Positions 19,367-29,902 are shown, numbered from the stretch's first letter. The stretch is DNA of 64,000 bases from Blastococcus sp. TML/M2B (GCF_016612865.1 NZ_JAENZZ010000002.1:930001-994000), one strand, 5' to 3'. Program-made: numbers and translations. The notes: generated by a model not told the origin, from the letters alone.

Positions 19367-20752
19367 TCAGAAGGCGGTGACGTAGCGGTCGACCTCCCAG
19401 CTGGACACCTGGCCGTGCCACTCGAAGAACTCGTCGCGCTTGAGCCCGGCGAAGTAGCTGCTGACCCCGGGGCCGGCGGCATCGAGGGCGCCGGCGACGA
19501 CGGCGTCGGCCTCGAGCTGCTCGACGGCGTGCAGGAGGGTCGGCGGGAGCGGGTTGCTGCTGGTGGCGCCGGGGTCGCCCGGGTCGAGGTTGCGGCGGAT
19601 GCCGTCCAGGCCGGCGGCGAGCGCGGCCGCGGCCGCGAGGTAGGGGTTGGCCGAGCCGTCGCCGCCGCGCAGCTCGACGCGGTTGCCGTCGGGGACGCGC
19701 AGCAGGTGGGTGCGGTCGTTGCCGCCGTAGGTCGCCGTCCGCGGGGACCAGGTGGCGCCCGAGCGGGTGGAGGTGGCGCCGGTGCGCTTGTAGGAGTTGA
19801 CCGTGGGGGCGAGCACCGCCTGCAGGCCGCAGGCGTGGTCGAGCAGGCCGGCGACGAAGGAGTAGGCCAGCGGGCTCAGACCCAGGCCGCGCGAGTCGCC
19901 GCCGTCGGGGAAGGCGGGTGCGCCGTCACGCCACAGGCTCAGGTGCAGGTGCAGCCCGCTGCCGGTGCGGTCGGTGAACGGCTTGGGCATGAAGGTGGCG
20001 GTCATGCCGCGCTCCTCGGCCATGACCGAGAGCAGGTACCGGAGGGTGACGACGCGGTCGGCGGTGGTCAGGGCGTCGGCGTAGGCGAAGTTCTGCTCGA
20101 ACTGACCGTTGCCGTCCTCGTGGTCGTTGGCGTAGTTGCCCCAGCCGAGGGAGTTGATCGCCTTGGAGACCGCGGTGAGGTGCTCGTACATGCGGGTGAG
20201 GCCACGGGCGTCGTAGCAGGGGCGCTCGGCGGTGTCCTTGGCGTCGGCCGGCCGCAGCGTGCCGTCCGGTGCGCGCTCGACGAGGAAGTACTCGACCTCG
20301 GCGCCGACCTTGAGCTCGAGGCCCAGCTCGGCGGCCCGCGCGATCTGCTGACGCAGGATGACCCGCGGGGCGTAGGGCCACGGCGCGCCTTCGACGTGCG
20401 GGTCGCAGTGCACGATCGCCAGGCCTGGTCGCAGGAACGGCACCGGCATGTAGGACGACGGGTCCGGGATCGCCATGAGGTCGGGGTCGCGCGGCTCCTG
20501 CCCCATCGCGCCCACGGCGTAGCCGGCGAAGCCGACGCCGTCGGTCTGCAGCTCCTCGACCGCCTCGATCGGGACGAGCTTGGCGCACGGCTTGCCGGTG
20601 AGGTCGACGAAGAGGGCGAGGATGAACTCGACGCCGTCGGCGCGGGCGCGCGTGGCCAGGTCGGGGGTTGTCTCCGCGAGCGGCGCCTCGGCGGTGCGCG
20701 GGACCTGCTCGAGGACCGGCGGGGCGTCGGGGCGGGCGGCGGTGAGCGACAC
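19367..20752 (-). CDS. glnT: glutamine synthetase class III-like (GlnT / gamma-glutamylmethylamide synthetase GmaS)
   Basis: 461 residues. ATP-dependent amide ligase. The metal and substrate blocks are visible: GAEVEYFLVERAP, DHEDGNGQFEQNFAYADAL, HLHLSLW, and NRVELRGGDGSANPYLAAAAALAAG. Type III GlnT enzymes and GmaS (which joins glutamate to methylamine) are close relatives, and the sequence alone does not separate them. The following amidotransferase, GXGXG and FMN subunits plus a sarcosine-oxidase-like flavoprotein favour the methylamine reading. GTG at 20752 has GGAGG just upstream. A perfect palindrome lies 21 bases before the start. Confidence 0.87.
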   Translation of the reverse strand: MSLTAARPDAPPVLEQVPRTAEAPLAETTPDLATRARADGVEFILALFVDLTGKPCAKLVPIEAVEELQTDGVGFAGYAVGAMGQEPRDPDLMAIPDPSSYMPVPFLRPGLAIVHCDPHVEGAPWPYAPRVILRQQIARAAELGLELKVGAEVEYFLVERAPDGTLRPADAKDTAERPCYDARGLTRMYEHLTAVSKAINSLGWGNYANDHEDGNGQFEQNFAYADALTTADRVVTLRYLLSVMAEERGMTATFMPKPFTDRTGSGLHLHLSLWRDGAPAFPDGGDSRGLGLSPLAYSFVAGLLDHACGLQAVLAPTVNSYKRTGATSTRSGATWSPRTATYGGNDRTHLLRVPDGNRVELRGGDGSANPYLAAAAALAAGLDGIRRNLDPGDPGATSSNPLPPTLLHAVEQLEADAVVAGALDAAGPGVSSYFAGLKRDEFFEWHGQVSSWEVDRYVTAF

Positions 20753-20772
20753 GGGGACCTCCGGCGAGCGCT

Positions 20773-20788
20773 GTTCACTGCTGTGAAC
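20773..20788. promoter_or_regulatory. palindromic operator upstream of glnT
   Basis: GTTCACTGCTGTGAAC is a perfect 6-bp inverted repeat with a 4-base spacer, placed where a repressor would block the glnT operon. A GTTCACTG half-site recurs at 26071-26078, just upstream of the ammonium transporter. The XRE-cupin protein encoded at 24004 is a candidate binder; this is inference. Confidence 0.5.
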
Positions 20789-20832
20789 CTCTGTCGCATA
20801 GGAGTAGACGGGGGCTCCGTTTCGCCGGCGTT

Positions 20833-20848
20833 ACCCCTGCGGGGTTTT
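20833..20848 (+). terminator. short terminator-like hairpin
   Basis: ACCCC-TGC-GGGGT followed by TTT. It has terminator shape on the plus strand, but no plus-strand gene ends before it. On the minus strand it would lie in the glnT leader. Confidence 0.3.
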
Positions 20849-21055
20849 CGTGTTGCGTCGTGTCCCATGAGCTCGTTCGCGTGCTGGCGCAGCCGCACCC
20901 CGGCCGCGGCGGACCGGCTGCCCGCGGTGACCGCGGGGACCGGCTCGCCGGGCGGGCCCGACCGGGTAGCACCACCGGGCGAGCTGTCGAGAACTTCTCG
21001 GCCCGCAGGCCGCTGAGCAGCGAAAATTGTCAGACCCTCTCCGTAGCTTGGCTGC

Positions 21056-22633
21056 ATGACGGTGACCGCGGAGCAGCCCGAGGGCGGGTTGATCGAGTGG
21101 TTGCTGTGGCGGGAGCCGTCGGTCGAGCGGCTGCCGGTCCAGCGGTTGACCACCGAGCAGAAGGTCACCGAGCTGCAGCGGGTGCGGGCCCGCAAGGCGA
21201 TGGACGACGCCTACGAGGCCGAGCTGCTGATGGCGCTGGCCGCGGACCGGCCCGACACCGACGACCCGCCACCCGGGCATCCCGGCGCGCGGCGCCGCGG
21301 CGGTGGCTCACCGGTGCCGGGGACGTCGGAGTTCCTGCCCGACGAGGTGGCGCTGGTGCTGAACTGCGGGCGCCCGTACGCGGTCGGCCTGCTGTCCGAT
21401 GCCTTCCAGCTGGTGGCGCGGATGCCGGCGGTGCACGCCGCCTGCGCCGCGGGGCGGCTGGACTGGTTCCGGGCCCAGGTGTTCGCCGACGTGCTCGCCG
21501 GCGCCATGGATGAGGTCGCTGCCGCGGTGGTGGCGGCGGTGCTGCCGGAGGCCGCGGGCCTGTCGTCGGGGAAGCTGCGCAACCGGCTGGTCGCGGCGGC
21601 GATTGCCGCGGACGAGGAGTTCGCCGAACGCCGCCGCGTCCAAGCCGAACGCCGAGCGGCCGTGCGCATCTACCCGACCGGCGACGGGATGTCGGCGCTG
21701 ACCACCGAGGCCCCCTCGGCCGTGGCCGCGGCGATGTGGTCGGTCATCGACCAAGCCGCGCAGCTCGCGCGCACCGCCGGGGACGACCGGCCGATCGGGG
21801 TGCTGCGCGCCGAGGCGCACGCCGCCCTGGTGCTGCGCACCGGCGACGACGGCCGCCCGGCGATGACCGGGCACCTGACGATCACCGCTCCGCTTTCCGC
21901 GCTGCGGCGGCCCGGGTCCCCGGGAGGGATGGGCGCCGCCGACTCCGCGGGAGAGGCGGGAGCGCGAGACGACTACGGGGCGGGCGCCACCGGGGCGGGC
22001 ACCGACCCACGGCAGCTGGGCGAGGGGATGCCGCAGCTCGGCAGCATCCCGATCACCGCCGCGCACCTGCGCGAACTGCTCGCCCAGCTCGGCGCGCTCG
22101 GCGTCCAGGCACCGCCCGGCGGCAGCCTGGCCGTGGCGCTGACCGACGACGACGGCGCGCTGCTGGCCACCACCACCCCCGCCGAACTCGCCCGCCTCGC
22201 CGCCCGCGGCTGCACCACCCACGGCCGCGACGCGGACTGCTCCTGCCCCGCCCTCGGCCCCCCACCCGAGGTCCCTGGCTATCACCACACGCCCGCGCAG
22301 GAACGCTTCCTGCGGCTGCGCGACCGCACCTGCCGCCACCCCGGCTGCGGCCAACCCGCCGGCCGCACCGACGCCGACCACGTCCTCGCCTACAACTGCG
22401 GCGGCAGAACCACCTGCCAGAACCTGTGCTGCCTGTGCCGCACCCACCACCGGCTGAAGACCTTCGCCCGCCGCTGGCGCTACCGCATGCACCCCGACGG
22501 CACCCTCACCGTCACCACACCGTCGGGCGTCACGAGGACCACCCGCCCACCCGGCCTGCGCCACCCCCAGCAGCAACGAGCCCTGCCCTCACCCCGACCC
22601 AGCCCGGTCGCCGAGGACACCCCGCCCTTCTGA
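21056..22633 (+). CDS. DUF222 / HNH endonuclease family protein (13E12 repeat type)
   Basis: 525 residues. N-terminal DUF222 domain (about 1-300, with LRNRLVAAAIAADEEFAERRR and MWSVIDQAAQLAR), a variable Gly/Ala-rich linker, then a C-terminal HNH nuclease (CRHPGC, DADHVLAYNCGG, LCRTHHRLKT). These are abundant, repeated, probably mobile genes in actinobacteria with no settled role. The TTGTCAGACC stretch 20-30 bases before the ATG resembles leaders I associate with this family, from memory. The gene sits inside what otherwise looks like a methylamine/glutamine locus, which suggests insertion. Confidence 0.85.
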   Translation: MTVTAEQPEGGLIEWLLWREPSVERLPVQRLTTEQKVTELQRVRARKAMDDAYEAELLMALAADRPDTDDPPPGHPGARRRGGGSPVPGTSEFLPDEVALVLNCGRPYAVGLLSDAFQLVARMPAVHAACAAGRLDWFRAQVFADVLAGAMDEVAAAVVAAVLPEAAGLSSGKLRNRLVAAAIAADEEFAERRRVQAERRAAVRIYPTGDGMSALTTEAPSAVAAAMWSVIDQAAQLARTAGDDRPIGVLRAEAHAALVLRTGDDGRPAMTGHLTITAPLSALRRPGSPGGMGAADSAGEAGARDDYGAGATGAGTDPRQLGEGMPQLGSIPITAAHLRELLAQLGALGVQAPPGGSLAVALTDDDGALLATTTPAELARLAARGCTTHGRDADCSCPALGPPPEVPGYHHTPAQERFLRLRDRTCRHPGCGQPAGRTDADHVLAYNCGGRTTCQNLCCLCRTHHRLKTFARRWRYRMHPDGTLTVTTPSGVTRTTRPPGLRHPQQQRALPSPRPSPVAEDTPPF

Positions 22634-22649
22634 CCCCCGACGGGGCGCA

Positions 22650-22686
22650 CGGATGCGTCATCCCTCAGCCCGGAACGACGCATCCG
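22650..22686. terminator. bidirectional terminator-like hairpin
   Basis: Perfect 10-bp stem CGGATGCGTC / GACGCATCCG with a 17-base loop, between the convergent HNH and ATPase genes. Further partial pairing extends the stem outward. No T run is visible. Confidence 0.5.
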
Positions 22687-22723
22687 CGCACCCGGTCGAC
22701 GGCGCGCTACCGACGTGCGCGGC

Positions 22724-23881
22724 TCACCGCGACGGCCAGCGCCAGAGGGGACGGTCGAGCATGCCCTGGCCGTCGACGCGCGTCTCCCCGTTCTCCTTGA
22801 CCAGGTGCAGGTCCGCGACATCGGCGCCTTCCGTGGCCGCAGCCAGCAGTCCGCGCAACGCGGCGGAGTGCGTCACCACCACGACCTGGGCGCGAACGGC
22901 CGCGCTCGCCACCATCTCCGCCAGAGGTGGGAGCAGGTCGGGGTGCAGGCTTGTCTCGGGCTCGTTCAGCACGAAGAGCTCCGGGGGCCGCGGGGTGAGC
23001 AGCGCCGCCGTCCAGAGCAGGAAGCGCAGCGTGCCGTCGGAAAGTTCGGCGGCGTCCAGCGGCCGGAGCAGCCCGGACTGGCGCAGCCGCACCCGGAACA
23101 GCCCGTCCTGGTCGACGACCTCCAGCCGGCTGCCGGGGAAGGCGCCGGCCACTGCTGCGTCGAGCTCCTCCGCGTGCCCGAGCTCGCGCAGCGTCTGCAG
23201 CGCCGAGGCCAGGTCGGCACCGTCGTCGGCCACGACCGGCGTGAACGTGCCGGGCTGGGCCCGGCGCGCCGGAGCCCCGGCATCGGTGCGGAAAGAGTCG
23301 TAGAACCGCCACCCCCGCACCCGGTTGCGCACCCGCAGCACCTCGGGTGCGCTCTCGATGTCGGACACCTCGGCCAGCAGGCTGTCCTGCCGGGCCAGCC
23401 GCCGGCCCGTGTCGAGCCATCGACCGTCTTCCCGGGTCATGACCGCCGACCCCGCGCGCCGGCTGAGCAGGGCCGCGGGGCGCAGCACGGGGCCGGCCCA
23501 GACGACCTCCTCCTTGATCTCGGGGTCGCGTTGGAACATCGAGGTGCTGTCCGGCACCGGGAGGCCGAAGTCGACGGCGTAGCCGAGGTCGTCGCCGCCG
23601 AGCCCGATCCGCACGGCCACCGGCCGGGTGCGCACCGAGCCGGAGAGGTCCTCGTCGTCCGCCGCACGCTCCGGCCCCGCCCAGAGGACCGATGCGATGC
23701 CACCCTCGGCCGCGAGGGCCCGCACCGCTCCCCCGTCCGCGGTGGCTGCCAGCAGTCGCAGCACCCGGTAGAGGTTGGACTTGCCCGAGCCGTTCGCGCC
23801 CGTGACGACGGTCAGCTGAGCCAGCGGGACCACCAGGCTGCGCAGCGAGCGGTACCCCTCGACCGCGACCGTCTGCAGCAC
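22724..23881 (-). CDS. AAA-family ATPase (ABC/SMC-type, OLD-like without TOPRIM)
   Basis: 385 residues. Walker A GANGSGKS at residues 28-35, an ABC-signature-like LSDGTLRFL near 270, Walker B LFVLNEPETSLHPDLLPPL, and a switch His in VVVTHSAAL. This is the architecture of predicted ATPases related to RecF/OLD. Several such proteins act in DNA repair or phage defence, but no nuclease domain or partner gene is seen here, so its role is open. It stands alone between the HNH gene and the XRE-cupin regulator. Confidence 0.82.
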   Translation of the reverse strand: MLQTVAVEGYRSLRSLVVPLAQLTVVTGANGSGKSNLYRVLRLLAATADGGAVRALAAEGGIASVLWAGPERAADDEDLSGSVRTRPVAVRIGLGGDDLGYAVDFGLPVPDSTSMFQRDPEIKEEVVWAGPVLRPAALLSRRAGSAVMTREDGRWLDTGRRLARQDSLLAEVSDIESAPEVLRVRNRVRGWRFYDSFRTDAGAPARRAQPGTFTPVVADDGADLASALQTLRELGHAEELDAAVAGAFPGSRLEVVDQDGLFRVRLRQSGLLRPLDAAELSDGTLRFLLWTAALLTPRPPELFVLNEPETSLHPDLLPPLAEMVASAAVRAQVVVVTHSAALRGLLAAATEGADVADLHLVKENGETRVDGQGMLDRPLWRWPSR

Positions 23882-24003
23882 CGCACGACCGTAGCGGGGC
23901 GGCCCGACGCGACCCCGCTAGCAGCACCCCGGACGGGTTACCCGCCCGTTACGTTCTCGCTGCCGCGCCGTTCGGGCCTGGCCCTCCGACCTATGCTCGA
24001 CCG

Positions 24004-24624
24004 GTGGAGGTCACCCCGGAGCCCGCGGCCACCGCCCCGGACGAGACGCCGAGCGGCCACCTCGAGGACGTCATCGCGATGCGCGTCCGCGAGCTGCGGC
24101 TGGCCAAGGGCATCTCGCTGGCCGAGCTGGCCCGGCTGACCGGCATGAGCAAGGCGATGCTCTCCAAGATCGAGAACGCGCAGACCTCGTGCAGCCTCTC
24201 CAGCCTGGCCCGGCTGGCCGACGCGCTCGCCGTCCCGGTGACCGCGCTGTTCCGCGGCCTGGACGACCAGCGCGAGGCCGTGCACACCCCGGCCGGCCAC
24301 GGCGCGCAGATCGCCCGCCGCGGCAGCAACGTCGGCCACCTCTACCAGCTGCTGGGCGCGCTCCGCGGCGAGCACAAGCGCCTCGAGCCGCTCCTGGTCA
24401 CCCTCACCGAGGCCAGCGAGGTCTTCCCGCTCTTCCAGCACGCCGGCACCGAGTTCCTCTACGTGCTCGAGGGCGTGATGATCTACGGCCACGGCCAGGC
24501 CCGCTACGAGATGCACCCGGGCGACTCGCTGGTCTTCGACGGCGAGGGGCCGCACGGCCCGGCCGAGCTGATCGAGCTGCCGGTCCGCTTCCTCGCCGTC
24601 ACCGCCTACGGCCACGTCTCCTGA
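24004..24624 (+). CDS. XRE-family regulator with C-terminal cupin domain
   Basis: 206 residues. Helix-turn-helix at about 28-82 (LAKGISLAELARLTGMSKAM, then ENAQTSCSLSSLARLADALA), cupin at about 125-200 (EVFPLFQHAGTEFLYVLEG, YEMHPGDSLVFDGEGPHGP). Such regulators bind small effectors in the cupin barrel and often control amine or amino-acid catabolism. It neighbours the ammonium transporter and lies 3 kb from the glutamine synthetase-like operon. GTG at 24004 lacks a clear ribosome site; an ATG at 23993 is out of frame. Confidence 0.85.
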   Translation: MEVTPEPAATAPDETPSGHLEDVIAMRVRELRLAKGISLAELARLTGMSKAMLSKIENAQTSCSLSSLARLADALAVPVTALFRGLDDQREAVHTPAGHGAQIARRGSNVGHLYQLLGALRGEHKRLEPLLVTLTEASEVFPLFQHAGTEFLYVLEGVMIYGHGQARYEMHPGDSLVFDGEGPHGPAELIELPVRFLAVTAYGHVS

Positions 24625-24665
24625 GCCCGGACCGCACGACCGGGCACACCCCCGGGCACGACGAA

Positions 24666-24693
24666 GGGGCCGGCATCCCCCGCTGCCGGCCCC
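24666..24693. terminator. bidirectional terminator
   Basis: Perfect 10-bp stem GGGGCCGGCA / TGCCGGCCCC with an 8-base loop, midway between the convergent XRE-cupin and ammonium transporter genes. Confidence 0.7.
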
Positions 24694-24709
24694 TCGCCCC
24701 CGCCGTGGA

Positions 24710-26059
<1,350 letters not shown>

Positions 26060-26198
26060 GGGAACCCCTCGTTCACTGGTGGTGGTCGCTGTCAGGCGGC
26101 AGTAGACGGCCCGTGTGTTGCCCGCGCGGTCATCCCCGGTGACGTTCACGTGACATCGGGCGGGAACCGGGTGCGCCGCCCGTGACACGCTCGACGGC

Positions 26199-27602
26199 GT
26201 GACGACCAGCGCCGACCCCACCGCGACAACCCGCGCCGCAGCGGGCTACCTGCGCACCTGGCTCGAGACGCAGGCCGCGCACCGCCGGGTGCCGGGCGTG
26301 CAGGTCGCCGTCCGCTCGGGTGGGGAGCTGCTGCTCTCCGCGGCGGTCGGCGTCGCGGACGCCGGCACCGGCGCGCCGCTCACCACCGAACACCTCTTCC
26401 ACGTCGCCTCGCACTCCAAGACGTTCACCGCGACCGCCGTCCTCCAGCTGGTCGAGGCCGGCCGGATGCGGCTCGACGACCCGATCGGCACCCACGTCCC
26501 CGAGCTCGCCGGCTCGCCCCTGGCGCGGGCCACCGTGCGCGAGCTGCTCGGCCACCAGTCCGGGGTCACCCGCGACGGCGCGCACGCCGACTTCTGGCAG
26601 CTGGAGGCGGCCTTCCCCGACCGCGCACGGTTGCTCGACGAGGTCCTGCCGGACGGCGTCGTGCACGGGCGGAACGAGCGCTTCAAGTACTCCAACGTCG
26701 GCTACGCGCTGGTCGGGCTCGCCGTCGAGGCGGTCACCGGCCGGCCCTTCGCCGAGCACGTGCGCGACGCCGTCCTCACCCCGCTCGGCCTGACCCGCAC
26801 CGGCGCCGACCACGACCCGGCCCGCGCCGACGAGTACGCCGCCGGGCACACCGCGCTGCTGCTCGGCGCGCAGACCCGGCAGGTGCTCGGGCACGCTCCC
26901 ACCGGCGCCTACGCCCCGGCCACCGGGTTCTGGTCGACCGCCGAGGAGCTGAGCGCCTTCGCCCAGGCCGCGCTCGTGCACGGCGACGAGCGGCTGATCC
27001 CGGACGACGCCAAGCGGGTGATGCAGCGGCTGGACTCGGTGGTCACCGCCTACGGCAAGGAGGTCGGCCGGTACGGGCTCGGCGTCGACCTCTCCACCGT
27101 GGGCGAGCGCGCCCTGGTCGGGCACAGCGGCGGCTGGCCCGGCCAGATCACCCTGACCCTCGCCGACCCCACCGCGGGGCTGGTCGTCAGCGTGCTCACC
27201 AACGCGATCGACGGACCCGCGCAGGAGCTCGCGCACGGCCTGGTCGCGCTCGTCGACGCCGCCCTCACCCCGCGCGCCGAGGTGCCGCCACCCCCGGCCG
27301 ACGCCCCGCCGCCGAGCGCCTTCACCGGCCGGTTCACCGGCCTGTGGGGCGTGCTCGACGTCGCCGAGCTCGGCGGCCGGCTGGTGCTGCTGCGCCCCAC
27401 GCTCGCCGACCCCCTGCACGGCATGGAGGAGGCGCAGGTGGTCGACGACGGCACGCTGCGGCTGGCAGCCCAGCCCGGGTTCGGGGCGGCCGGCGAGCTG
27501 GTCCGGCTGGAGCGAGACGGCAGCGGGACGGTGACCGCGGTGCGCCTGGGCGGGGTGACCCACCGCCGGACGGCGTCCCTCCCTGACGCGCTCGGGCGAT
27601 GA
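26199..27602 (+). CDS. serine hydrolase of the class C beta-lactamase fold
   Basis: 467 residues. SxxK motif Ser71-His-Ser-Lys74 (HVASHSKTF), the YSN triad member at Tyr164 (FKYSNVGYALVG), and the third motif HSG in LVGHSGGWPG (about residue 308). A C-terminal beta domain (about 370-460) follows a proline-rich linker. No signal peptide, so probably a cytoplasmic esterase or peptidase rather than a beta-lactamase. Divergent from amt. Confidence 0.84.
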   Translation: MTTSADPTATTRAAAGYLRTWLETQAAHRRVPGVQVAVRSGGELLLSAAVGVADAGTGAPLTTEHLFHVASHSKTFTATAVLQLVEAGRMRLDDPIGTHVPELAGSPLARATVRELLGHQSGVTRDGAHADFWQLEAAFPDRARLLDEVLPDGVVHGRNERFKYSNVGYALVGLAVEAVTGRPFAEHVRDAVLTPLGLTRTGADHDPARADEYAAGHTALLLGAQTRQVLGHAPTGAYAPATGFWSTAEELSAFAQAALVHGDERLIPDDAKRVMQRLDSVVTAYGKEVGRYGLGVDLSTVGERALVGHSGGWPGQITLTLADPTAGLVVSVLTNAIDGPAQELAHGLVALVDAALTPRAEVPPPPADAPPPSAFTGRFTGLWGVLDVAELGGRLVLLRPTLADPLHGMEEAQVVDDGTLRLAAQPGFGAAGELVRLERDGSGTVTAVRLGGVTHRRTASLPDALGR

Positions 27603-27606
27603 CGCG

Positions 27607-28038
27607 CTACCCGTCCCGGCGGGCGCGGACGGTCGCGGCGGTCCCCCAGACGGCGGCCGCGGCGAGCACCGCGGCGACGAGCAGCAGCAGGTTGCGGCCG
27701 ACGTCGTGCGGCAGGAAGGACGGGTTGCCCGGGTCCGCGCCGTAGCCCAGCACGAACGGGAACGCGACGAGCGCGAGCACCCCGGACACCGCACCGCCCA
27801 CGACGGCGGCCGGACGGGCCGGGCGCGGCAGCAGGCGCACCGCGAGCCGGCCGAGGCCGATCCACAGCGGCGCGAGGACCAGGTCGTGGAGCAGCGCGCT
27901 GCCGACGAACCAGGTCGCCCAGGCGCGCAGCGGCACGTCGGTGGCGACCAGCCCCGAGGCGCCGTAGCCGACGGCGGCCAGCCCGGGCAGCAGGAGGAGC
28001 CAGCGCCACCAGAGACCAGAAGTGTCCGGAGCGGTCAT
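27607..28038 (-). CDS. small multi-pass membrane protein
   Basis: 143 residues with four hydrophobic segments (WWRWLLLLPGLAAVGYG, ALLHDLVLAPLWIGLG, GAVSGVLALVAFPFVL, NLLLLVAAVLAAAAVWG). Function unknown. Its ATG overlaps the stop of the molybdopterin oxidoreductase gene, so it is the last gene of that operon and may help that membrane enzyme. Confidence 0.72.
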   Translation of the reverse strand: MTAPDTSGLWWRWLLLLPGLAAVGYGASGLVATDVPLRAWATWFVGSALLHDLVLAPLWIGLGRLAVRLLPRPARPAAVVGGAVSGVLALVAFPFVLGYGADPGNPSFLPHDVGRNLLLLVAAVLAAAAVWGTAATVRARRDG

Positions 28039-29231
28039 GCCGGCGCCACCCGGGTGACCCACTTGGTCTGCAGCACGCCGGGCCGGTTGGGCGCGATCAA
28101 CCGCACCGGGTAGCCGTGGTCCGGGTCGAGTGGCGCCCCGTTCAACCCGGTGGCCAGCAGCGTCCGGGGACTGCGGGCGTGCGGGGGCGCCACGGTCGAG
28201 CGCCGGTACAGCCCGCGCTCCTGCAGCGACTCGACGACGACCTCGGTGTCCCGCGGCAGCCCCGCCGCGGCGAGCAGGTCGCCGAGCCGGACCCCGGTCC
28301 ACGTCGCGTTCGCGCTCCAGCCCTCGACGCAGGCGATCGGCAGCCGCTCGGTGCGCTGGGGGAAGGCGGCGAGGTCGGCCAGCGTCAGCTCCAGCCGGTC
28401 GGGTCCCTCGACGACCAGCCGGTACCCGGGCCCCACGTCGGTGACGCCGGCGGCCCGCGCCGTCTGCCGCACCGGCAGCCCCTGCGGGCCGACGCCGGGC
28501 TGCCGGGGCGCGAGCAGCGAGACCGCGCCCAGCGGGGAGAACGTCTGGCCGGCGGTGGTGAGCGTGACGGCCCCGACGCCGAGGCCCGCGGCCAGCACGA
28601 ACGCCCGCCGCGGCACCGGGCCGGACTCCTCGGCCCGCACCTCGGCGGCGTCGGCGACCGGGCTGCTCCGGCGGGCCAGCCCGCGGCGGATCTCCGGGGC
28701 CTTGGCACCGACGTGCACCGCGACCGCACCGATCGCGATCCATGCCGTCCAGTAGTGGGCGACCGGGAAGAAGAAGCCGAACGGGTACCACTGGGCGGTG
28801 TTGATGATGCCGGTGACCAGCTGCATCGCCGCCGCCCCGACCAGCACCAGGACCGACAGCCGGCTGACGACCCGCGCGACCGTGCCGGCCACCGGCCAGG
28901 CGAACAGCGCCGGGTAGACCGTCCAGAGCTTGACCAGCAGCAGCGGGACCGCGGCCAGCCCGGTCGCGACGTGCAGGCCCTGGGTGACGCGGTACAGCCA
29001 GGACGGCGAGGCGGGCCAGACGAACCAGCCGGGCGGGTGCTGCACGAGGTGGCTGACCAGCCCGGTGGCGAAGCAGACCGCGAAGGCCAGTCCCAGCCAC
29101 ACCCCGCTCCGGGCGGCCCGCCGCTCGGAGTGCAGGGGGCTGGAGAAGGCGTCCGCGCGGAACGGCCCGCGGCGCAGGGCCTCGGGCGGCCCGGGCACGG
29201 GTGCCCCCAGCAGCCGGTCGAGGACGGTCAC
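28035..29231 (-). CDS. molybdopterin-dependent oxidoreductase fused to a b-type cytochrome-like membrane domain
   Basis: 398 residues. The first ~210 form a four- to five-helix membrane domain with histidines placed as in cytochrome b561/DUF4405 proteins (LHVATGL, VAHYWTAWIAIGAVAVHVG). After a further hydrophobic segment comes a sulfite-oxidase-fold domain, with the likely molybdenum-ligating cysteine in LPIACVEGWSANATWTG and the substrate-side NRPGVLQTKWV near the end. It could be a periplasm-facing reductase or dehydrogenase such as a methionine-sulfoxide-reductase-like enzyme; the substrate is unknown. GTG start overlaps the upstream stop. Confidence 0.82.
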   Translation of the reverse strand: MTVLDRLLGAPVPGPPEALRRGPFRADAFSSPLHSERRAARSGVWLGLAFAVCFATGLVSHLVQHPPGWFVWPASPSWLYRVTQGLHVATGLAAVPLLLVKLWTVYPALFAWPVAGTVARVVSRLSVLVLVGAAAMQLVTGIINTAQWYPFGFFFPVAHYWTAWIAIGAVAVHVGAKAPEIRRGLARRSSPVADAAEVRAEESGPVPRRAFVLAAGLGVGAVTLTTAGQTFSPLGAVSLLAPRQPGVGPQGLPVRQTARAAGVTDVGPGYRLVVEGPDRLELTLADLAAFPQRTERLPIACVEGWSANATWTGVRLGDLLAAAGLPRDTEVVVESLQERGLYRRSTVAPPHARSPRTLLATGLNGAPLDPDHGYPVRLIAPNRPGVLQTKWVTRVAPA

Positions 29232-29902
29232 GCCGGGCTGCCCACGTCCGCGGCCGTGGCGGCGACCGCCCGCGCCGTCCGGCTCCCCGGGGCGCACAGC
29301 GCGGCCACCGCGACGGCGTCCGGGAAGTGGTCGATGTCGGTGAGCTCGGGCAGGTCGACGACGACGAGGCCGCGCCCCTCGAGCGCCGCACGGGTGCGGA
29401 CGGCGGTGTCCTCGCGCGACATCGGCACCGTCGCCAGCACCGCGGCGTCCTCCGGCCGGTGCACGCCGAGCGCCCACCAGCCACCGTCCGGTGCGGTGCC
29501 GAGCACCGCCGTCCCCGGGCCGGCCGCCTCCAGCCGCTCCGCGCACCGGGCGAGCAGCTCGGGCGTCACCTGCGGGGTGTCCATGCCGATGAGCAGCACG
29601 GGCGCGGTCGAGCCGGCCATGGCGTCGGTGAACGCTGCCGCCAGCCGGGTGCCCAGGTCGCCCTGGACCTGCGGGACGACGGCGAAGCCGGTCAGGTCGA
29701 GCGCTCCCGGCGGCCCGTCCAGCGCGACGACGCGGCCGGCCACCGGAGCCGCGCGCACCGCGTCGAGGGTGTCGCCGACCGCGGCGGCAGCGATGGCGGC
29801 CGCCTGGTCGGGGCTGCACGGCGGGGTGAGCCGGGTCTTGCTCCGCCCGGGCACCGGTGCCTTGGTGATGACGAGGGCCCGGGTGCGCAGCGCGCCGGTC
29901 AC
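29228..29902 (-). CDS. TIGR04282-type glycosyltransferase (DUF2064)
   Basis: 224 residues. Nucleotide-sugar-transferase-like fold with the N-terminal TRALVITKAPVPGRSKTRL, then LLIGMDTPQVTPELL and APDGGWWALGV, all typical of DUF2064 proteins. Family members sit beside GT2 glycosyltransferases, as here. Overlaps both neighbours by four bases, so it is translationally coupled. Confidence 0.85.
   Translation of the reverse strand: MTGALRTRALVITKAPVPGRSKTRLTPPCSPDQAAAIAAAAVGDTLDAVRAAPVAGRVVALDGPPGALDLTGFAVVPQVQGDLGTRLAAAFTDAMAGSTAPVLLIGMDTPQVTPELLARCAERLEAAGPGTAVLGTAPDGGWWALGVHRPEDAAVLATVPMSREDTAVRTRAALEGRGLVVVDLPELTDIDHFPDAVAVAALCAPGSRTARAVAATAADVGSPA

Larger units (their letters stand above)
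20753..21055. other. divergent intergenic region upstream of glnT and the HNH gene
   Basis: 303 bases without a gene. It holds the glnT-proximal palindrome at 20773-20788, a small T-tailed hairpin at 20833-20848, and an HNH-gene-proximal TTGTCAGACC element at 21027-21036 that may be that gene's -35 region. Nothing else stands out. Confidence 0.5.

Noticed and set aside
17721-19421. Single long gene covering the GXGXG and amidotransferase subunits
   Set aside because: The frame upstream of 18452 is a shadow; the amidotransferase is read in a different frame from 19333, with MCGIVGL at its start.
26199-27602. Beta-lactamase resistance gene
   Set aside because: The fold and SxxK/YSN/HSG motifs fit, but there is no signal peptide and class C-fold esterases are common in such genomes.
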